DNA of 64,000 nucleotides from Klebsiella pneumoniae. GTDB lineage: Bacteria > Pseudomonadota > Gammaproteobacteria > Pseudomonadales > UBA5518. This document shows, piece after piece, positions 45,369 to 54,870 of the stretch; the first letter of the stretch is position 1; each line of letters starts with the position of its first letter. The position numbers and the translations under genes were made by a program. The notes below the pieces were generated by a model. That model was not told where the DNA came from, ran no database searches, and was given only the letters and a program-made list of their open reading frames with translations. The DNA lies in the NCBI GenBank assembly GCA_945862145.1, contig CAMAXE010000002.1, positions 136,284 through 200,283 on the forward strand, written 5' to 3'.

Positions 45369-46271
45369 CTATCGCTCCCCTGATGCCAGCCAGCGTGCGC
45401 ACTCTGGACCGAGTTCCGCCAAGGCACGCTCTTCATAGGCCGCCGCTTCTTCCGCGGTGAGCGTGTCCCTCCAGCGTCCGTTCTGCCCCTTGTTGATGAA
45501 GACCTCTGCTCCCGCATCCCAGAAGGCGCCACCGAGAGGCACCGATTTGCTGGCGTTCCGCTTCATCCACTCGAACGAACACTGCTCGAGAATCATCTCC
45601 CATGTCGATTCGTTGATAGGGATTTGCAGAAACTCAGCGATCTTGCGGATCTCGCCGGGCATGTTACGTTTGAGGTCGGCGAAATGGACGAGCTTCACGT
45701 TGGGAAGATCGCGAATCTGCCACCAGGTGCGGATGTTCTCCCAGAATGGCCAGAAGGGATGTCCGTCTTGCTCCATCCAATCGTTCCAGTACTGCCTGAT
45801 ATCAGCGGGAGGACGCTCGATGGGTGGGCCGACCCGTCCGGGTGTCTCGTTCAGCGCGTCGTACCAGAGCTGATTGGCGTTGGCATGGTGGTTGTACATG
45901 CTCCAAACCACATCCCGGCCGTCCCGGCCGATATAGAGATAACGCGCCTGCGGCGAGAATACGAGCGCATCCACCGGCAGATGGGTCTTGAGGAAGCGGC
46001 GGTGGGTTTGTGCCTCCACGGCTGGGAGTTTGACCTCCTTCGGCGGCACGCGCAGGTCGAGCCAGGGGGACATTTCTGCGACCGCCAGATTCGGATCCGC
46101 ATTGAAGAGAAGCTGTCCGATGATCTGCTGCATCCAGGTCGTGCCTGACTTGGCGTAGGTGGCAATCACAATGTCGTCGTCGCGGAACACAAGATCGTTC
46201 CAGATCGTCGAGTCAAAGTGATGGTTATGAAGCTCCCGGGTCTTGCTCGGCCAGACGACGATATCGGTCAT
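45369..46271 (-). CDS. PAPS-dependent sulfotransferase
   Basis: A 300-residue cytosolic-type sulfotransferase. The 5'-phosphosulfate loop is YAKSGTTWMQQIIGQLL, the 3'-phosphate-binding region YLYIGRDGRDVVWSMYNHHA, and the C-terminal PAPS loop is INKGQNGRWRDTLT. A catalytic-base His is available in FLKTHLPVDAL. It transfers sulfate from PAPS to an alcohol or phenol; animal relatives act on steroids and phenols. No signal peptide. It lies between acyl-CoA dehydrogenase and acyl-CoA synthetase genes on one strand; sulfation in a degradation unit is unusual. Confidence 0.87.
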   Translation of the reverse strand: MTDIVVWPSKTRELHNHHFDSTIWNDLVFRDDDIVIATYAKSGTTWMQQIIGQLLFNADPNLAVAEMSPWLDLRVPPKEVKLPAVEAQTHRRFLKTHLPVDALVFSPQARYLYIGRDGRDVVWSMYNHHANANQLWYDALNETPGRVGPPIERPPADIRQYWNDWMEQDGHPFWPFWENIRTWWQIRDLPNVKLVHFADLKRNMPGEIRKIAEFLQIPINESTWEMILEQCSFEWMKRNASKSVPLGGAFWDAGAEVFINKGQNGRWRDTLTAEEAAAYEERALAELGPECARWLASGER

Positions 46272-46343
46272 AACTATCCCCTGTGGTGCGGTGCCTGATC
46301 ATAGCCCACTAACAAGCGCCGCCCCCGAGCAGCGTATGCCGTA

Positions 46344-47324
46344 TCACACACCACACAGCCGCTCGAGGGCGAAGTCGGGCAGTGCCAGGTCCGGCACCGC
46401 CACTAATGCGGCGCCAATGCGCTGGTGCCAGTAGGACTCGCTGCCGGCCGCTGCGCGCCAGGCATGTAACCGGCGTGTGCAGAGCTGCAGGTCGAATTCC
46501 TCGGTAATGCCGATGGCGCCGTGCACGGCATGCGCCACGCCGGTTACGGTTGTCACCGCGGCGCTGGTGCGTGCCTTGGCGAGTGCGCAGTGCAGCGGAT
46601 CGGGAAGCACCTGTTGCGTCTCGCAGCCCATGCGGGCCGCGGTGCGTGCGGCCGCCACATGCTCGGCCATCACGCTTAACTGGTGCTGTATGGCCTGGAA
46701 CTTGCCGATCGAGCGCCCGAACTGCGAGCGCTCGTTGGCAAAGCGCAGCGAGAGACCGAGCAGCCGGTTCATGGCGCCCGCCATCTGCGCGGCCAGGACG
46801 AGCGCCTGCAGGGCGCGTACATCGAGCGTGGAGGCGCAGGTCCACGCAGGCTCTGGAAGTGCTTGAAGCCTGACATCCAGGCTGCGCTCCGCGGCACGTT
46901 CGCGCGGAACATCGCGGATATCGAGCAGTTGCAGGCGCTCGCCATCGCCAAGCAACACCCAGTGGGCGGTGCTTCCTTCGTGGAGCAGGGCTCCCGCTCC
47001 CGTCCCGCTCACCCCGAAGACCATGGCGCCGGGGGGCGCTGCGTGGTCGTGCAGGGCGAGTACGCCGCGCGCCAGCATGGTTTGCGCCAGGGGAGTGGGC
47101 AGGAGGTGATGCCCGCAGAGCTCGAACAGGGCAAAAGCGTCCGCCAGTACTAGACCGGCACCGCCCTGCGACTCCGGAACCAGCGCATCGGCAAAGCCCG
47201 ATTCCTCGATCGCCGACCACAGCGCGGCGCCGGTGTCACCGGCCTCGATGTGGCGGATGGCATCGGGCGTGGAATGCGCGGCGAGCAGGCTCGCCAGGGC
47301 GTCTTCGAGCAGTGTTTCAGCCAT
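46344..47324 (-). CDS. Acyl-CoA dehydrogenase-like protein, short subunit
   Basis: A 326-residue protein with acyl-CoA dehydrogenase fold but shorter than the 380-residue standard. FADALVPESQGGAGLVLADA is in the N-terminal helical domain, and RSQFGRSIGKFQAIQHQLSV followed by ...HAVHGAIGITEEFDLQLCTR in the C-terminal domain. The middle beta domain is reduced. It starts ten bases after a full-size partner gene, like paired subunits forming alpha2-beta2 enzymes in sterol side-chain degradation (ChsE1-ChsE2, FadE28-29 type). Such enzymes dehydrogenate steroid-CoA thioesters. The pairing with 47334..48488 is inferred from adjacency and length. Confidence 0.85.
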   Translation of the reverse strand: MAETLLEDALASLLAAHSTPDAIRHIEAGDTGAALWSAIEESGFADALVPESQGGAGLVLADAFALFELCGHHLLPTPLAQTMLARGVLALHDHAAPPGAMVFGVSGTGAGALLHEGSTAHWVLLGDGERLQLLDIRDVPRERAAERSLDVRLQALPEPAWTCASTLDVRALQALVLAAQMAGAMNRLLGLSLRFANERSQFGRSIGKFQAIQHQLSVMAEHVAAARTAARMGCETQQVLPDPLHCALAKARTSAAVTTVTGVAHAVHGAIGITEEFDLQLCTRRLHAWRAAAGSESYWHQRIGAALVAVPDLALPDFALERLCGV

Positions 47325-47333
47325 GGTGGTGCA

Positions 47334-48488
47334 TCAGCGCAGTCCGAGTCCGCGGGCGATCATGCCGCGCAGCACTTCGCGCGTGCCGCCGCGCAGCGAA
47401 AACGAGGGCGAGATTTCCTGCGCATAGCGAAGCGTCGCCTGCAGTTCCTCGCCGGGGGGATGGTCCGGATCCGCGAACACGGTGTCGGCGATCAGAGCGG
47501 GCAGGCTCTGCTCGAACTCGGTGCCCAGATCCTTCACCAGTGCCGCCTCCACCACCGGGCTGTGGCCCGCGTCGAGGCGTGCGGTTACCGCCACGGCCAT
47601 CTGCCGCAGGGTGGCGAGTTGTGCGGCGATGGCGCCGGCCTGCGTCAGCAGCGCGGCCGTGGGTGCCGGGTGGCTGCGCAGCCACGCGAGCCAGGGCTCG
47701 AGCAGCACGATGCTGGAATAAAGCCGCTCGGGGCCGCTGCGTTCGAAAGCGAGTTCGGCGGTGACCTGCTCCCAGCCCTGGCCCTCGGCGCCGATCAGCG
47801 CATCGTCCCCGAGATCGACCTCGTCGAAGAACACCTCGGCGAAATGGGCGTCGCCGGCAAGGTCACGGATAGGGCGGATGGTGACGCCGGGCAGCGAGAG
47901 ATCCACCAGCACCTGCGAGAGTCCCTTGTGGCGGTCTTCGGGGGTGCCCGAGGTGCGGACCAGCGCGATCATGTAGTGGGCTTTTGCCGCGTGGGTGGTC
48001 CAGATCTTCTGCCCGCTCAGCCGCCAGCCCGACTCGCTGCGCACCGCCCGTGAGCGCACGGCTGCGAGGTCGGAGCCCGCGCCCGGCTCGCTCATGCCGA
48101 TGCAGAAAAACGATTCGCCACGGCAGATGCGGGGCAAGTGAAAGCGCCGCTGCGACTCGGTGCCGTACTTGAGGATCAACGGGCCGCTCTGGCGATCCGA
48201 GATCCAGTGCGCCGCCACCGGTGCACCGGCGATCAGGAGCTCCTCGACCAGCACGAAGCGGGCAAAGGCGCTGCGCCCGGCCCCACCGTACTCGGCCGGC
48301 AGCGTGATGCCTACCCAGCCGCGGGCGGCCATGGCACGGCTGAAATCGGCGTCAAAGCCGGTCCATGAGCGCGCGCGCTGCACCGCCGGGCGCTCGCCCA
48401 GATGCTCGCGCAGGAAGGCCCGCACCTCCGCCCTCAGGGCCGCGTCGTGTGCGGGGATGCGGGCTCCCGTGCCGAAGGTTTCGATCAT
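47334..48488 (-). CDS. Acyl-CoA dehydrogenase, larger subunit of a pair
   Basis: A 384-residue acyl-CoA dehydrogenase: FLREHLGERPAVQRARSWTG, GITLPAEYGGAGRS, FFCIGMSEPGAGSDLAAVRS (FAD/substrate strand), VFFDEVDLGDDALIGAEGQGW, FSLRGGTREVLRGMIARGLG. The GGT-x-E block near the end contains the position often carrying or facing the catalytic base. FAD-dependent alpha,beta-desaturation of an acyl-CoA is expected. Gene end and the following short acyl-CoA dehydrogenase are ten bases apart, so they may form a heteromeric enzyme. Confidence 0.88.
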   Translation of the reverse strand: MIETFGTGARIPAHDAALRAEVRAFLREHLGERPAVQRARSWTGFDADFSRAMAARGWVGITLPAEYGGAGRSAFARFVLVEELLIAGAPVAAHWISDRQSGPLILKYGTESQRRFHLPRICRGESFFCIGMSEPGAGSDLAAVRSRAVRSESGWRLSGQKIWTTHAAKAHYMIALVRTSGTPEDRHKGLSQVLVDLSLPGVTIRPIRDLAGDAHFAEVFFDEVDLGDDALIGAEGQGWEQVTAELAFERSGPERLYSSIVLLEPWLAWLRSHPAPTAALLTQAGAIAAQLATLRQMAVAVTARLDAGHSPVVEAALVKDLGTEFEQSLPALIADTVFADPDHPPGEELQATLRYAQEISPSFSLRGGTREVLRGMIARGLGLR

Positions 48489-48522
48489 GACGCCGGTACC
48501 TGCAGGGTCTCGCGGACCTGGT

Positions 48523-49689
48523 TCATCGGGGTAGCTTGAGGCGGTTGGCGATGTTGTTTTTCTGGATGGCCGAGGAGCCGCCGAGGATCGGCATCACCAG
48601 AATGTCGCGCACATAGCGCTCCATGTCGAAATCACCCACGTAGCCATAAGCGCCCATCACCTGCTGGCAGCTCAGCACGATGTCGCGCGCGGTATCGCAC
48701 ACGAAAAGCTTGGCCATCGAGGTCTCCACGGTGGCGGGGCGCTGCAGATCGACCAGTCTTGCCGCGTTGTAGGTCATCAGGCGGCAGGCCTCCCAGCGCG
48801 TTTTCGCCTCTGCAAGCATGTGGCGTATCGACTGAATGGTGCAGATCGGCTTGCCGAACTGGAGCCGTTGCTGCGAATAGTCCCAGGCGTCGTCGATGGC
48901 GGCGCGCGCGATGCCGAGCGCCATGGCGGCGACTTCGATTTTCTCGATATCGAGCCCGGCGCCAACCACTTTGGTCCAGCCGTTGTTCCAGCCTTCATCG
49001 CCGCCGACGATATTGGCCGCGGGGATCGCCACCTCATTGAAGGAAACGTCGTAGGTGCCACCACCCTTAAGGCCCAGGGTTTCCTGCGACTCTAGCGTTA
49101 CGCCCGGTGCATCCGGCGGAATCAACAGGATGCTGAGGTTGTGGTAGCGGTCCTCGACGGGGCCCGTGCGGACGATGGCATAGATGTACTCGGAGATCGC
49201 CGCCCCGGAGCAGAAGCGCTTGCTGCCGTTCACGATCACCGTATCGCCCTCGCGGCGGGCGGTGGTGCGCACGCTGGCGATATCGGCGCCCACGTCGGGC
49301 TCACTGAAGCCGTAAGCCACCATCAGACCTTCGTTGGCCACGCGTGGCAGCAGGCTGCGTTTTTGCTCCTCGCTGGCCACCTCGGCGATGTTGAGCGCCG
49401 CATAGCAGGCCGACTGGATATAGCCGCTGGCCACCGACATGCTGCGCGCGGACAGCTCCTCGATCACCACGATCATCGCCGTGATGTCGCGCCCCGTGCC
49501 GCCGTATTCCTCGGCGACGGTGAGGCCGGTCAGGCCGAGGGCGACCAGTTTGTCGTGAACATCGCGCGGGAAATAGACGTTCCGGTCCCATTGCCGGACC
49601 AGCTTGCGCGGCATCTCCTTGTCGATGAAGCGGCGCAGCGTGTCGCGCAACATCGCCACATGCTCGCTCTCGTCATGGTTTTGCATCAT
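48523..49689 (-). CDS. Acyl-CoA dehydrogenase
   Basis: A 388-residue acyl-CoA dehydrogenase: LGLTGLTVAEEYGGTGRDIT, LMVAYGFSEPDVGADIASVR, VIVNGSKRFCSGAAISEYIY, and near the C-terminus QVMGAYGYVGDFDMERYVRD followed by ILGGSSAIQKNNIA. The usual YEGT or GGTSE end motif appears as GGSSA, so the catalytic base may lie elsewhere. It would act on a CoA thioester with FAD. ATG at 49689 is chosen as the first Met of MMQNHDES; the upstream ORF extension has no family similarity. Second gene of the minus-strand unit. Confidence 0.88.
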   Translation of the reverse strand: MMQNHDESEHVAMLRDTLRRFIDKEMPRKLVRQWDRNVYFPRDVHDKLVALGLTGLTVAEEYGGTGRDITAMIVVIEELSARSMSVASGYIQSACYAALNIAEVASEEQKRSLLPRVANEGLMVAYGFSEPDVGADIASVRTTARREGDTVIVNGSKRFCSGAAISEYIYAIVRTGPVEDRYHNLSILLIPPDAPGVTLESQETLGLKGGGTYDVSFNEVAIPAANIVGGDEGWNNGWTKVVGAGLDIEKIEVAAMALGIARAAIDDAWDYSQQRLQFGKPICTIQSIRHMLAEAKTRWEACRLMTYNAARLVDLQRPATVETSMAKLFVCDTARDIVLSCQQVMGAYGYVGDFDMERYVRDILVMPILGGSSAIQKNNIANRLKLPR

Positions 49690-49759
49690 GGGTATTCCGT
49701 TGCGGCGCGATGGATTCGGCAAGGCGCATTCATGGTTCCGGGCAGGGTGCGCCGGGCGT

Positions 49760-50056
49760 TTATCTGACCACGGCCTGCGCCAGCATCAGTTCCGTATCGC
49801 AACCGGTCTTGCGCAGTTCGATCATCGGGATGTAGTCCGGGTCCTGGTGCCAGGCGCGTGCGGCCTCGTCGGTCGGGAACTCGATCACCACCAGCGCGGT
49901 CGGCGGCTCGGCATCGCCTTCGAGCATCTCCACCTGCACGCCACGCCCCAGATAGACGCCGCCGTGGCGCGCCACCACACGCTCTGTTGTTGCCACGTAC
50001 TCGGCAAACCAGCCCCAATCGCGTACCCGCAGAAGTCCTACGACGTATACGGCCAT
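49760..50056 (-). CDS. DUF1330-family small protein
   Basis: A 98-residue protein with a ferredoxin-like (dimeric alpha-beta barrel) pattern: AVYVVGLLRVRDWGWFAEYV, GGVYLGRG, LVVIEFPTDEAARAWHQDPD-Y. This is the DUF1330 family. Its biochemical role is not established. It is the first gene of the minus-strand acyl-CoA dehydrogenase/sulfotransferase unit, 70 bases before the next start, and divergent from the TetR gene. Confidence 0.82.
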   Translation of the reverse strand: MAVYVVGLLRVRDWGWFAEYVATTERVVARHGGVYLGRGVQVEMLEGDAEPPTALVVIEFPTDEAARAWHQDPDYIPMIELRKTGCDTELMLAQAVVR

Positions 50057-50399
50057 GTTGGCCCTCCGGATGATACTGGCGGTGGTTGCAATGGCTTGGA
50101 GGGGAGGCTACCCCCGTGCTCCAGCTGTTATGGGGCAGAGCTTATGGGATCGGTCGCTCACGTTCGACTCATTTCCGGAGTGTGCACTCAGGAGCCGCAT
50201 GCAGCGGCTTCAAGGACAGGCAAAAATGGCTGGTCTGGGGCCGCGCCAGCGTGGTAGCGTCGCGCCTGAAAAAGCCGTCGGCGGACGTGTTGGCTCATGT
50301 CCCGTGCCGCTGCGGCAAGAGCGTGATGCGCGCTCAGACCTCCGGGTGTTCCGGGGTGAGGCTCGGTTTGGAGGCGTTGATGCAGAGGAACAGCTACAG
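50057..50399. promoter_or_regulatory. Divergent intergenic region, DUF1330 operon / TetR
   Basis: About 340 bases separate the minus-strand acyl-CoA dehydrogenase unit from the plus-strand TetR gene. The ORF running through it in frame with TetR lacks homology and the N-terminal part of TetR proteins, so I treat it as non-coding. A TetR operator would be expected; I do not see an obvious long palindrome. Confidence 0.4.
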
Positions 50400-51047
50400 A
50401 TGAGACAGACCAGCGGCAGTTCCAAATCCCAGCCGCCCGCGCCGCTCTGGGAGCCGCGACGCATGCCCAGCCAGCAGCGGGCCCGTGCCACGGTCGATGC
50501 CATCCTGCAGGCAGCCCGTTCGGTATTCGCCGAGCGCGGCTACGCTGGCGCCACGACCAACCACATCGCCAACGCGGCCGGCGTCAGCGTCGGCTCCCTC
50601 TACCAGTATTTTCCCCGCAAGGAGGCCATCGCCGCGGCGATGCTCGAAGACGCCGTGTTCAAGGCGGGCGCGGTGCTGCGCGAGCGCATGCTCGATTGCA
50701 TGCATACGCCCCTGGAACAAGGCATCCCGCTGATCGTCAAGGCGGTAATGGAGCTGCGGCGGGCGAACGCCTTCTTTTTCATGGGGCTGCGGCGCGAGGT
50801 CCCCGGCCTGCGCGAGGGTTCGGGCAACCTGACCATCGAAAGCTTCATGACCAGCACCACCTACGCCTACTTCCAGCAGCATCGCGAGCAGATCCGCCTT
50901 CCCGATCTCGATGTCGCCATCACGATGGTCAAGTACCTCGTGGCGGGCGCCGTCGATTTTTATCTCGAAGACCCCAGCCCCCAGCTGGACGACGAGCAAC
51001 TGGTGGCCGAACTCTCCAACAGTGTGCTGCGCTACCTTACTGCCTGA
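50400..51047 (+). CDS. TetR-family transcriptional regulator
   Basis: A 215-residue repressor. The DNA-binding helix-turn-helix is RATVDAILQAARSVFAERGY followed by ATTNHIANAAGVSVGSLYQY and FPRKEAI, the standard TetR head. The C-terminal ligand domain (about 100-215) is unlike any I can name. The ATG at 50400 follows AGAGGAAC; a later ATG (MPSQQR, residue 22) is possible. Position between the two catabolic units, directly upstream of a TonB receptor and Rieske oxygenase, suggests it controls one or both in response to a pathway CoA-thioester or substrate, as KstR does in steroid degraders; this is inference. Confidence 0.88.
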   Translation: MRQTSGSSKSQPPAPLWEPRRMPSQQRARATVDAILQAARSVFAERGYAGATTNHIANAAGVSVGSLYQYFPRKEAIAAAMLEDAVFKAGAVLRERMLDCMHTPLEQGIPLIVKAVMELRRANAFFFMGLRREVPGLREGSGNLTIESFMTSTTYAYFQQHREQIRLPDLDVAITMVKYLVAGAVDFYLEDPSPQLDDEQLVAELSNSVLRYLTA

Positions 51048-51199
51048 GGGCGCCGGCGCCATGCGCCGTGTGTGTTCTATACTCATTGTGTGTCCGCCCC
51101 CGGGTAGCGCGCTTGAAACGCGAGTACAAGCCGAGGGGGTAGCATGAAAGACTCAACACTGCAGTCCGCCATCTCATGGGTTCGCAAAGGGGAATAACG

Positions 51200-53584
51200 A
51201 TGAAAATTGCTTCGACTACCACGCGTTTGGCTTTGGCCTCCGTCATCTCACTCATCATGTCGCCGGCACGCGCCCAACCCGACAGTAAGGAGGGGGGCGG
51301 CTTCGACGAAGTGATCGTGACCGCGCAAAAACGTGTCGAGAACATCCAGGACGTGCCGATCTCGATCAGCGCTATCTCGGCCGACCAGATCGAAGCCCGC
51401 GGGATCATGTCCCTGGACGATATCAACTCCCTGCCCAACGTGAAGTTCGAGCGGGCGCCCAGCTCCAAGTCGATCGCAGTGATCGCGATGCGCGGCTCGG
51501 TGACCTTCAACCCCTCCATCCTGTGGGAGCCGGCGGTCGGCTTGTACGTCGACGGGGTCTACATCGCCAAGGCCCAGGGCTCCATGTACGACGTGGTCGA
51601 CCTCGAGCGTGTCGAGGTGCTGCGCGGGCCGCAGGGCACCCTGTACGGACGGAACACGCTCGCCGGTGCGGTGAACCTGGTCACCAAGAAGCCCACCGGG
51701 GAGTTGGGCGGTTCTGCCGAAGTAGGCTACGGCAACTACAACGAAAACCGCGCCAAGGTCTCGCTGGATCTGCCGAAGGTGGGTGTTTTTTCGGCCAAGA
51801 TCGCCGGTTCCATGCGCCAGCGTGATGGCGTAGTGGATATCGAGCAAAACCCCTTCCCGCAGGTTGTCGCGGCAGGGGCGTCGCCGGACGACGAAACTGA
51901 CACCAAGGACCAAAGGAGCTTCTTGGGGCAGTTGCACGCTGACTTCAGCGAGGCCTTCACCGCTGACTACACCTACAACTACAACAAGTTCGACGAAAAG
52001 CCGCCGTTCAGCCAGACGAAGTCCGTACTCACCGACGGCGACCCGCGGGCGATGTTCGATCCGGGCTCGCCGGGGTACATCGGCTTCGGCCCCGTTCCGC
52101 CAAACGGTTTGTACTTCGGCTTCCCGCTTGACCTGTACGTGCAGCCTGACTACTCGGAAGAAGGCTCGATTAACGTGCCGACCTACGAGCGATCCAAAAC
52201 CGAGGGCCATGCCCTGGTGCTCACCTACGACCTCGGCGACCTCACCCTGAAGTCGACCACCTCCTATCGCGAGATGGTCTGGGGTGACCGGCTCGATCTG
52301 GACGGTTCCCCTCTGCCGCTGGCCGACACGCTCCGTGACACCGACTACGACGCCTTCAGCCAGGAATTGCAGATCGCCGGCAATGCCTTCGACGACAAAC
52401 TTAACTACGTGGGCGGCGTGTTCTACTTCGACGAGACAGCCGAAACCCTGGGGCCGCAGTCGTTCTTCGGGGGCGCGGCGCTCGGTGGGGCCAGCTACCA
52501 GAGCGACTACGGCGTGAAGACCAAGTCGTACGCGGTCTACGGGCAGGTCGATTTCGCCCTCACGGATGACCTCACCCTCACGTTGGGCGGGCGCTACACC
52601 GACGAAGAAAAAGAGGCGATGCGCTATCTGCAGGCAACGAGCGCCCAAACCGGTGGCCAACCGTTCGTGGTCGCGGATTTCGACTACGGCAGCGTCCCCA
52701 AGGCCAAGTTCCACAACTTCAGCCCGGCCATATCGCTGGCCTATGCCATCAACGACGACGTCAACGTTTACTGGCGCTTTGCCAAGGGTTACAAGTCTGG
52801 CGGCTACAACGGCGAGACCAACTCGTTCTTCGAGTTCACCGCCGATTGCCCCTCGGGCGCCACGGAACTCTGTGATCCCTACAAGGCCGAAGAGGTCGAC
52901 AGCTTCGAGTGGGGCATTAAATCGCGCCTCTTCGACGATCACATGATCCTCAACGTCTCGACCTTCTACGACAAGCACAAGCAGATCCAGGTGCCCGTGT
53001 TCAAGGCGAGCGGGGCGGTGTCCTCGGAGGTGTTGAACGCTGCCTCTGGCACGGTCTACGGCTACGAGGTTGAGATGAACATCAAGCCCGTCGACGCGCT
53101 CACGCTGAACGCCTCGCTCTCGTACCTGCATGCCGAGTACGACGAGTACAACGAGTTCGGCACCGACGTGGCCGACAACCGCGCCTACGTCCACGCACCC
53201 AAGTACTCTGCCTCGCTCGGTGCGGAGTGGCATGTCGCCCAGTGGGACTTCGCCGATCTGAACGTCTACGCCGATGTCAACTACGTCGATGACTACTACA
53301 CCTTTCCCTACGCGCTCCAGCAGCCCGCCGCGACCGACCCCGACTACGGTTCCTGGGCCGAGGACGCCCACGCGCAGTCACGCACCATCGTGAATGCGCG
53401 TGCGGCACTGTCGCAGATGAAGCTCGGCGGCATGGATGCGGAACTTGCGGTCTGGGCGCACAACCTGACCGACCAGAACCGCACCACCAACTTCATCCCC
53501 TTCGGTGCCGGTTTCGGCGGGATGTTGGAGGCCTACTACACCGAGCCGCGCACCTACGGTGTGACGCTCGGCGTGAAGTTCTGA
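51200..53584 (+). CDS. TonB-dependent receptor (catabolic substrate type)
   Basis: A 794-residue outer-membrane receptor: signal peptide (MKIASTTTRLALASVISLIMSPARAQ), TonB box and plug (FDEVIVTAQKRVENIQDVPI, LPNVKF, DVVDLERVEVLRGPQGTLYG, RNTLAGAVNLVTKKP) and a 22-strand-type barrel ending GVTLGVKF. The EVIVTAQKR-x-EN-QDVPISI opening is characteristic of receptors abundant in degraders of terpenoids, steroids and aromatics rather than classical siderophore receptors. Located between TetR and a Rieske oxygenase on the same strand, it probably imports the hydrophobic substrate. Good GGGGAA ribosome site before 51200. Confidence 0.93.
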   Translation: MKIASTTTRLALASVISLIMSPARAQPDSKEGGGFDEVIVTAQKRVENIQDVPISISAISADQIEARGIMSLDDINSLPNVKFERAPSSKSIAVIAMRGSVTFNPSILWEPAVGLYVDGVYIAKAQGSMYDVVDLERVEVLRGPQGTLYGRNTLAGAVNLVTKKPTGELGGSAEVGYGNYNENRAKVSLDLPKVGVFSAKIAGSMRQRDGVVDIEQNPFPQVVAAGASPDDETDTKDQRSFLGQLHADFSEAFTADYTYNYNKFDEKPPFSQTKSVLTDGDPRAMFDPGSPGYIGFGPVPPNGLYFGFPLDLYVQPDYSEEGSINVPTYERSKTEGHALVLTYDLGDLTLKSTTSYREMVWGDRLDLDGSPLPLADTLRDTDYDAFSQELQIAGNAFDDKLNYVGGVFYFDETAETLGPQSFFGGAALGGASYQSDYGVKTKSYAVYGQVDFALTDDLTLTLGGRYTDEEKEAMRYLQATSAQTGGQPFVVADFDYGSVPKAKFHNFSPAISLAYAINDDVNVYWRFAKGYKSGGYNGETNSFFEFTADCPSGATELCDPYKAEEVDSFEWGIKSRLFDDHMILNVSTFYDKHKQIQVPVFKASGAVSSEVLNAASGTVYGYEVEMNIKPVDALTLNASLSYLHAEYDEYNEFGTDVADNRAYVHAPKYSASLGAEWHVAQWDFADLNVYADVNYVDDYYTFPYALQQPAATDPDYGSWAEDAHAQSRTIVNARAALSQMKLGGMDAELAVWAHNLTDQNRTTNFIPFGAGFGGMLEAYYTEPRTYGVTLGVKF

Positions 53585-53727
53585 CACAGAGCCACGACCC
53601 CGTGGCGGTCGCCGGATGCGGCGGCCGCCCGCGGTGGTGCAAGAGCGCAATGTCCCGGCAGCGAGCCGCAGCTGGCAAGGGTGCCAGCGGGAGCCTTGCC
53701 GCCTGAAAGCACAGGATTCCCCTCACG

Positions 53728-54795
53728 ATGGCCACGAGCATCGACTACAAGCTGGGCGCTTTCGCGTTTCCCCGCGGCTGGTTCATGATCGCCGAAGCAT
53801 CCGAAGTGGGCAAAGACCCGCTCGCGTTGCACTTTTTCGGCAAGGATTTCGTGCTGTTCCGCGGCGAAAGCGGGCGGCTGGTTCTGCTGGATGCCTACTG
53901 CGTGCACATGGGCGCCCACCTTGGCAGGGGCAAGAGCAGCTCGATCGTGATCCAGGGCCAGCAGATCGAGGGCGACTCCATTCGATGTCCTTACCACGCC
54001 TGGCGCTATGACGCCAACGGGCAGGTCGATGACATTCCCAATCTGCCGGGTCCCTGCCCGAAGAGCGCGAAGCTGCATTCCTACCCCGTGCAGGAGGTGC
54101 TGGGCGCGGTGATGATGTGGCATGACACGGAGTTCGGAGAACCCGGTTTTGCACCGCCAGCGCTCGTGGAGTGGGACGATCCGCGCTGGGTCAATGGAAC
54201 CTACGACCACCTCGGGGTGATACCGATTCACTCCCAGGAGCTCCTCGACAACATGGCCGACTCGAACCACTTCGGGCCGGTGCATGGCGTGCCGCCGGAT
54301 TATTTCTCCAACGAGTTCAGGGACCATCTGTACTTCCAGTACCAGGGTGGATTTCGCCTCGAGTACAACGCCTATCTCCGCACGAGCACGTTCTACACCG
54401 GGCCGGGCTTGCTGATTTCCCGGCAGCAGATCGGCGAGATCCATTCGATCGAGTTCATCTTCCACACCCCGTTAGACGACGGCTCCGTCAAGGTCTGGCA
54501 CAACGTGGTGATGCGTACCGATACCGACACGCCCGGCGATGCCGAGCGGGCCGCGCAAAAGGAAAATCAGAACGCAGTTCTGGCCGCTTTCGCGCAGGAT
54601 TTCGATATCTGGTCGAGCAAGGCGCCGGCCACCACCATCATGGTTCTCAAACACGAGAGAAACCTGCTGCTGGCGCGCGCGTGGTACCGGCAGTTCTTCA
54701 ACCCGCGCGAGAACGTCGCTGCCGTGCACGCGGAACTGAACGGCAAGTACCCGGTGGCGCATCTTGCCGCCCCCGACGAGAGTGCCTACATATGA
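53728..54795 (+). CDS. KshA-like Rieske oxygenase
   Basis: A 355-residue terminal oxygenase. Rieske [2Fe-2S] ligands: Cys58-x-His60 (AYCVHMGAHLG) and Cys87-x2-His90 (CPYHAWRYD). Mononuclear iron ligands: His181 and His186 in DNMADSNHFGPVHG, the same numbering as KshA of Mycobacterium, with an Asp in AQDFDIWSSK as likely third ligand. KshA hydroxylates 3-ketosteroids at C9, which together with delta-1-dehydrogenation opens ring B. A dedicated reductase (KshB) is not in the window. It follows the TonB receptor by 143 bases. The substrate may be another steroid-like or terpenoid ring. Confidence 0.85.
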   Translation: MATSIDYKLGAFAFPRGWFMIAEASEVGKDPLALHFFGKDFVLFRGESGRLVLLDAYCVHMGAHLGRGKSSSIVIQGQQIEGDSIRCPYHAWRYDANGQVDDIPNLPGPCPKSAKLHSYPVQEVLGAVMMWHDTEFGEPGFAPPALVEWDDPRWVNGTYDHLGVIPIHSQELLDNMADSNHFGPVHGVPPDYFSNEFRDHLYFQYQGGFRLEYNAYLRTSTFYTGPGLLISRQQIGEIHSIEFIFHTPLDDGSVKVWHNVVMRTDTDTPGDAERAAQKENQNAVLAAFAQDFDIWSSKAPATTIMVLKHERNLLLARAWYRQFFNPRENVAAVHAELNGKYPVAHLAAPDESAYI

Positions 54796-54870
54796 GCCAT
54801 GCCACCCGGGCATGGTCTTGCGCTGCCTGTGCCCCAGGCAGAATGTCCCCCGATCGAGGAGAGCGATGAC

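Noticed and set aside
50055-50399. N-terminal extension of the TetR protein from 50055
   Set aside because: TetR proteins have the DNA-binding helices near the N-terminus; the extension has no homology and a better-placed start exists at 50400.
51248-53371. 707-codon ORF on the minus strand
   Set aside because: It is antisense to the clear TonB receptor gene, has no recognisable domain and low-complexity His/Val/Arg composition typical of reverse frames in GC-rich coding DNA.
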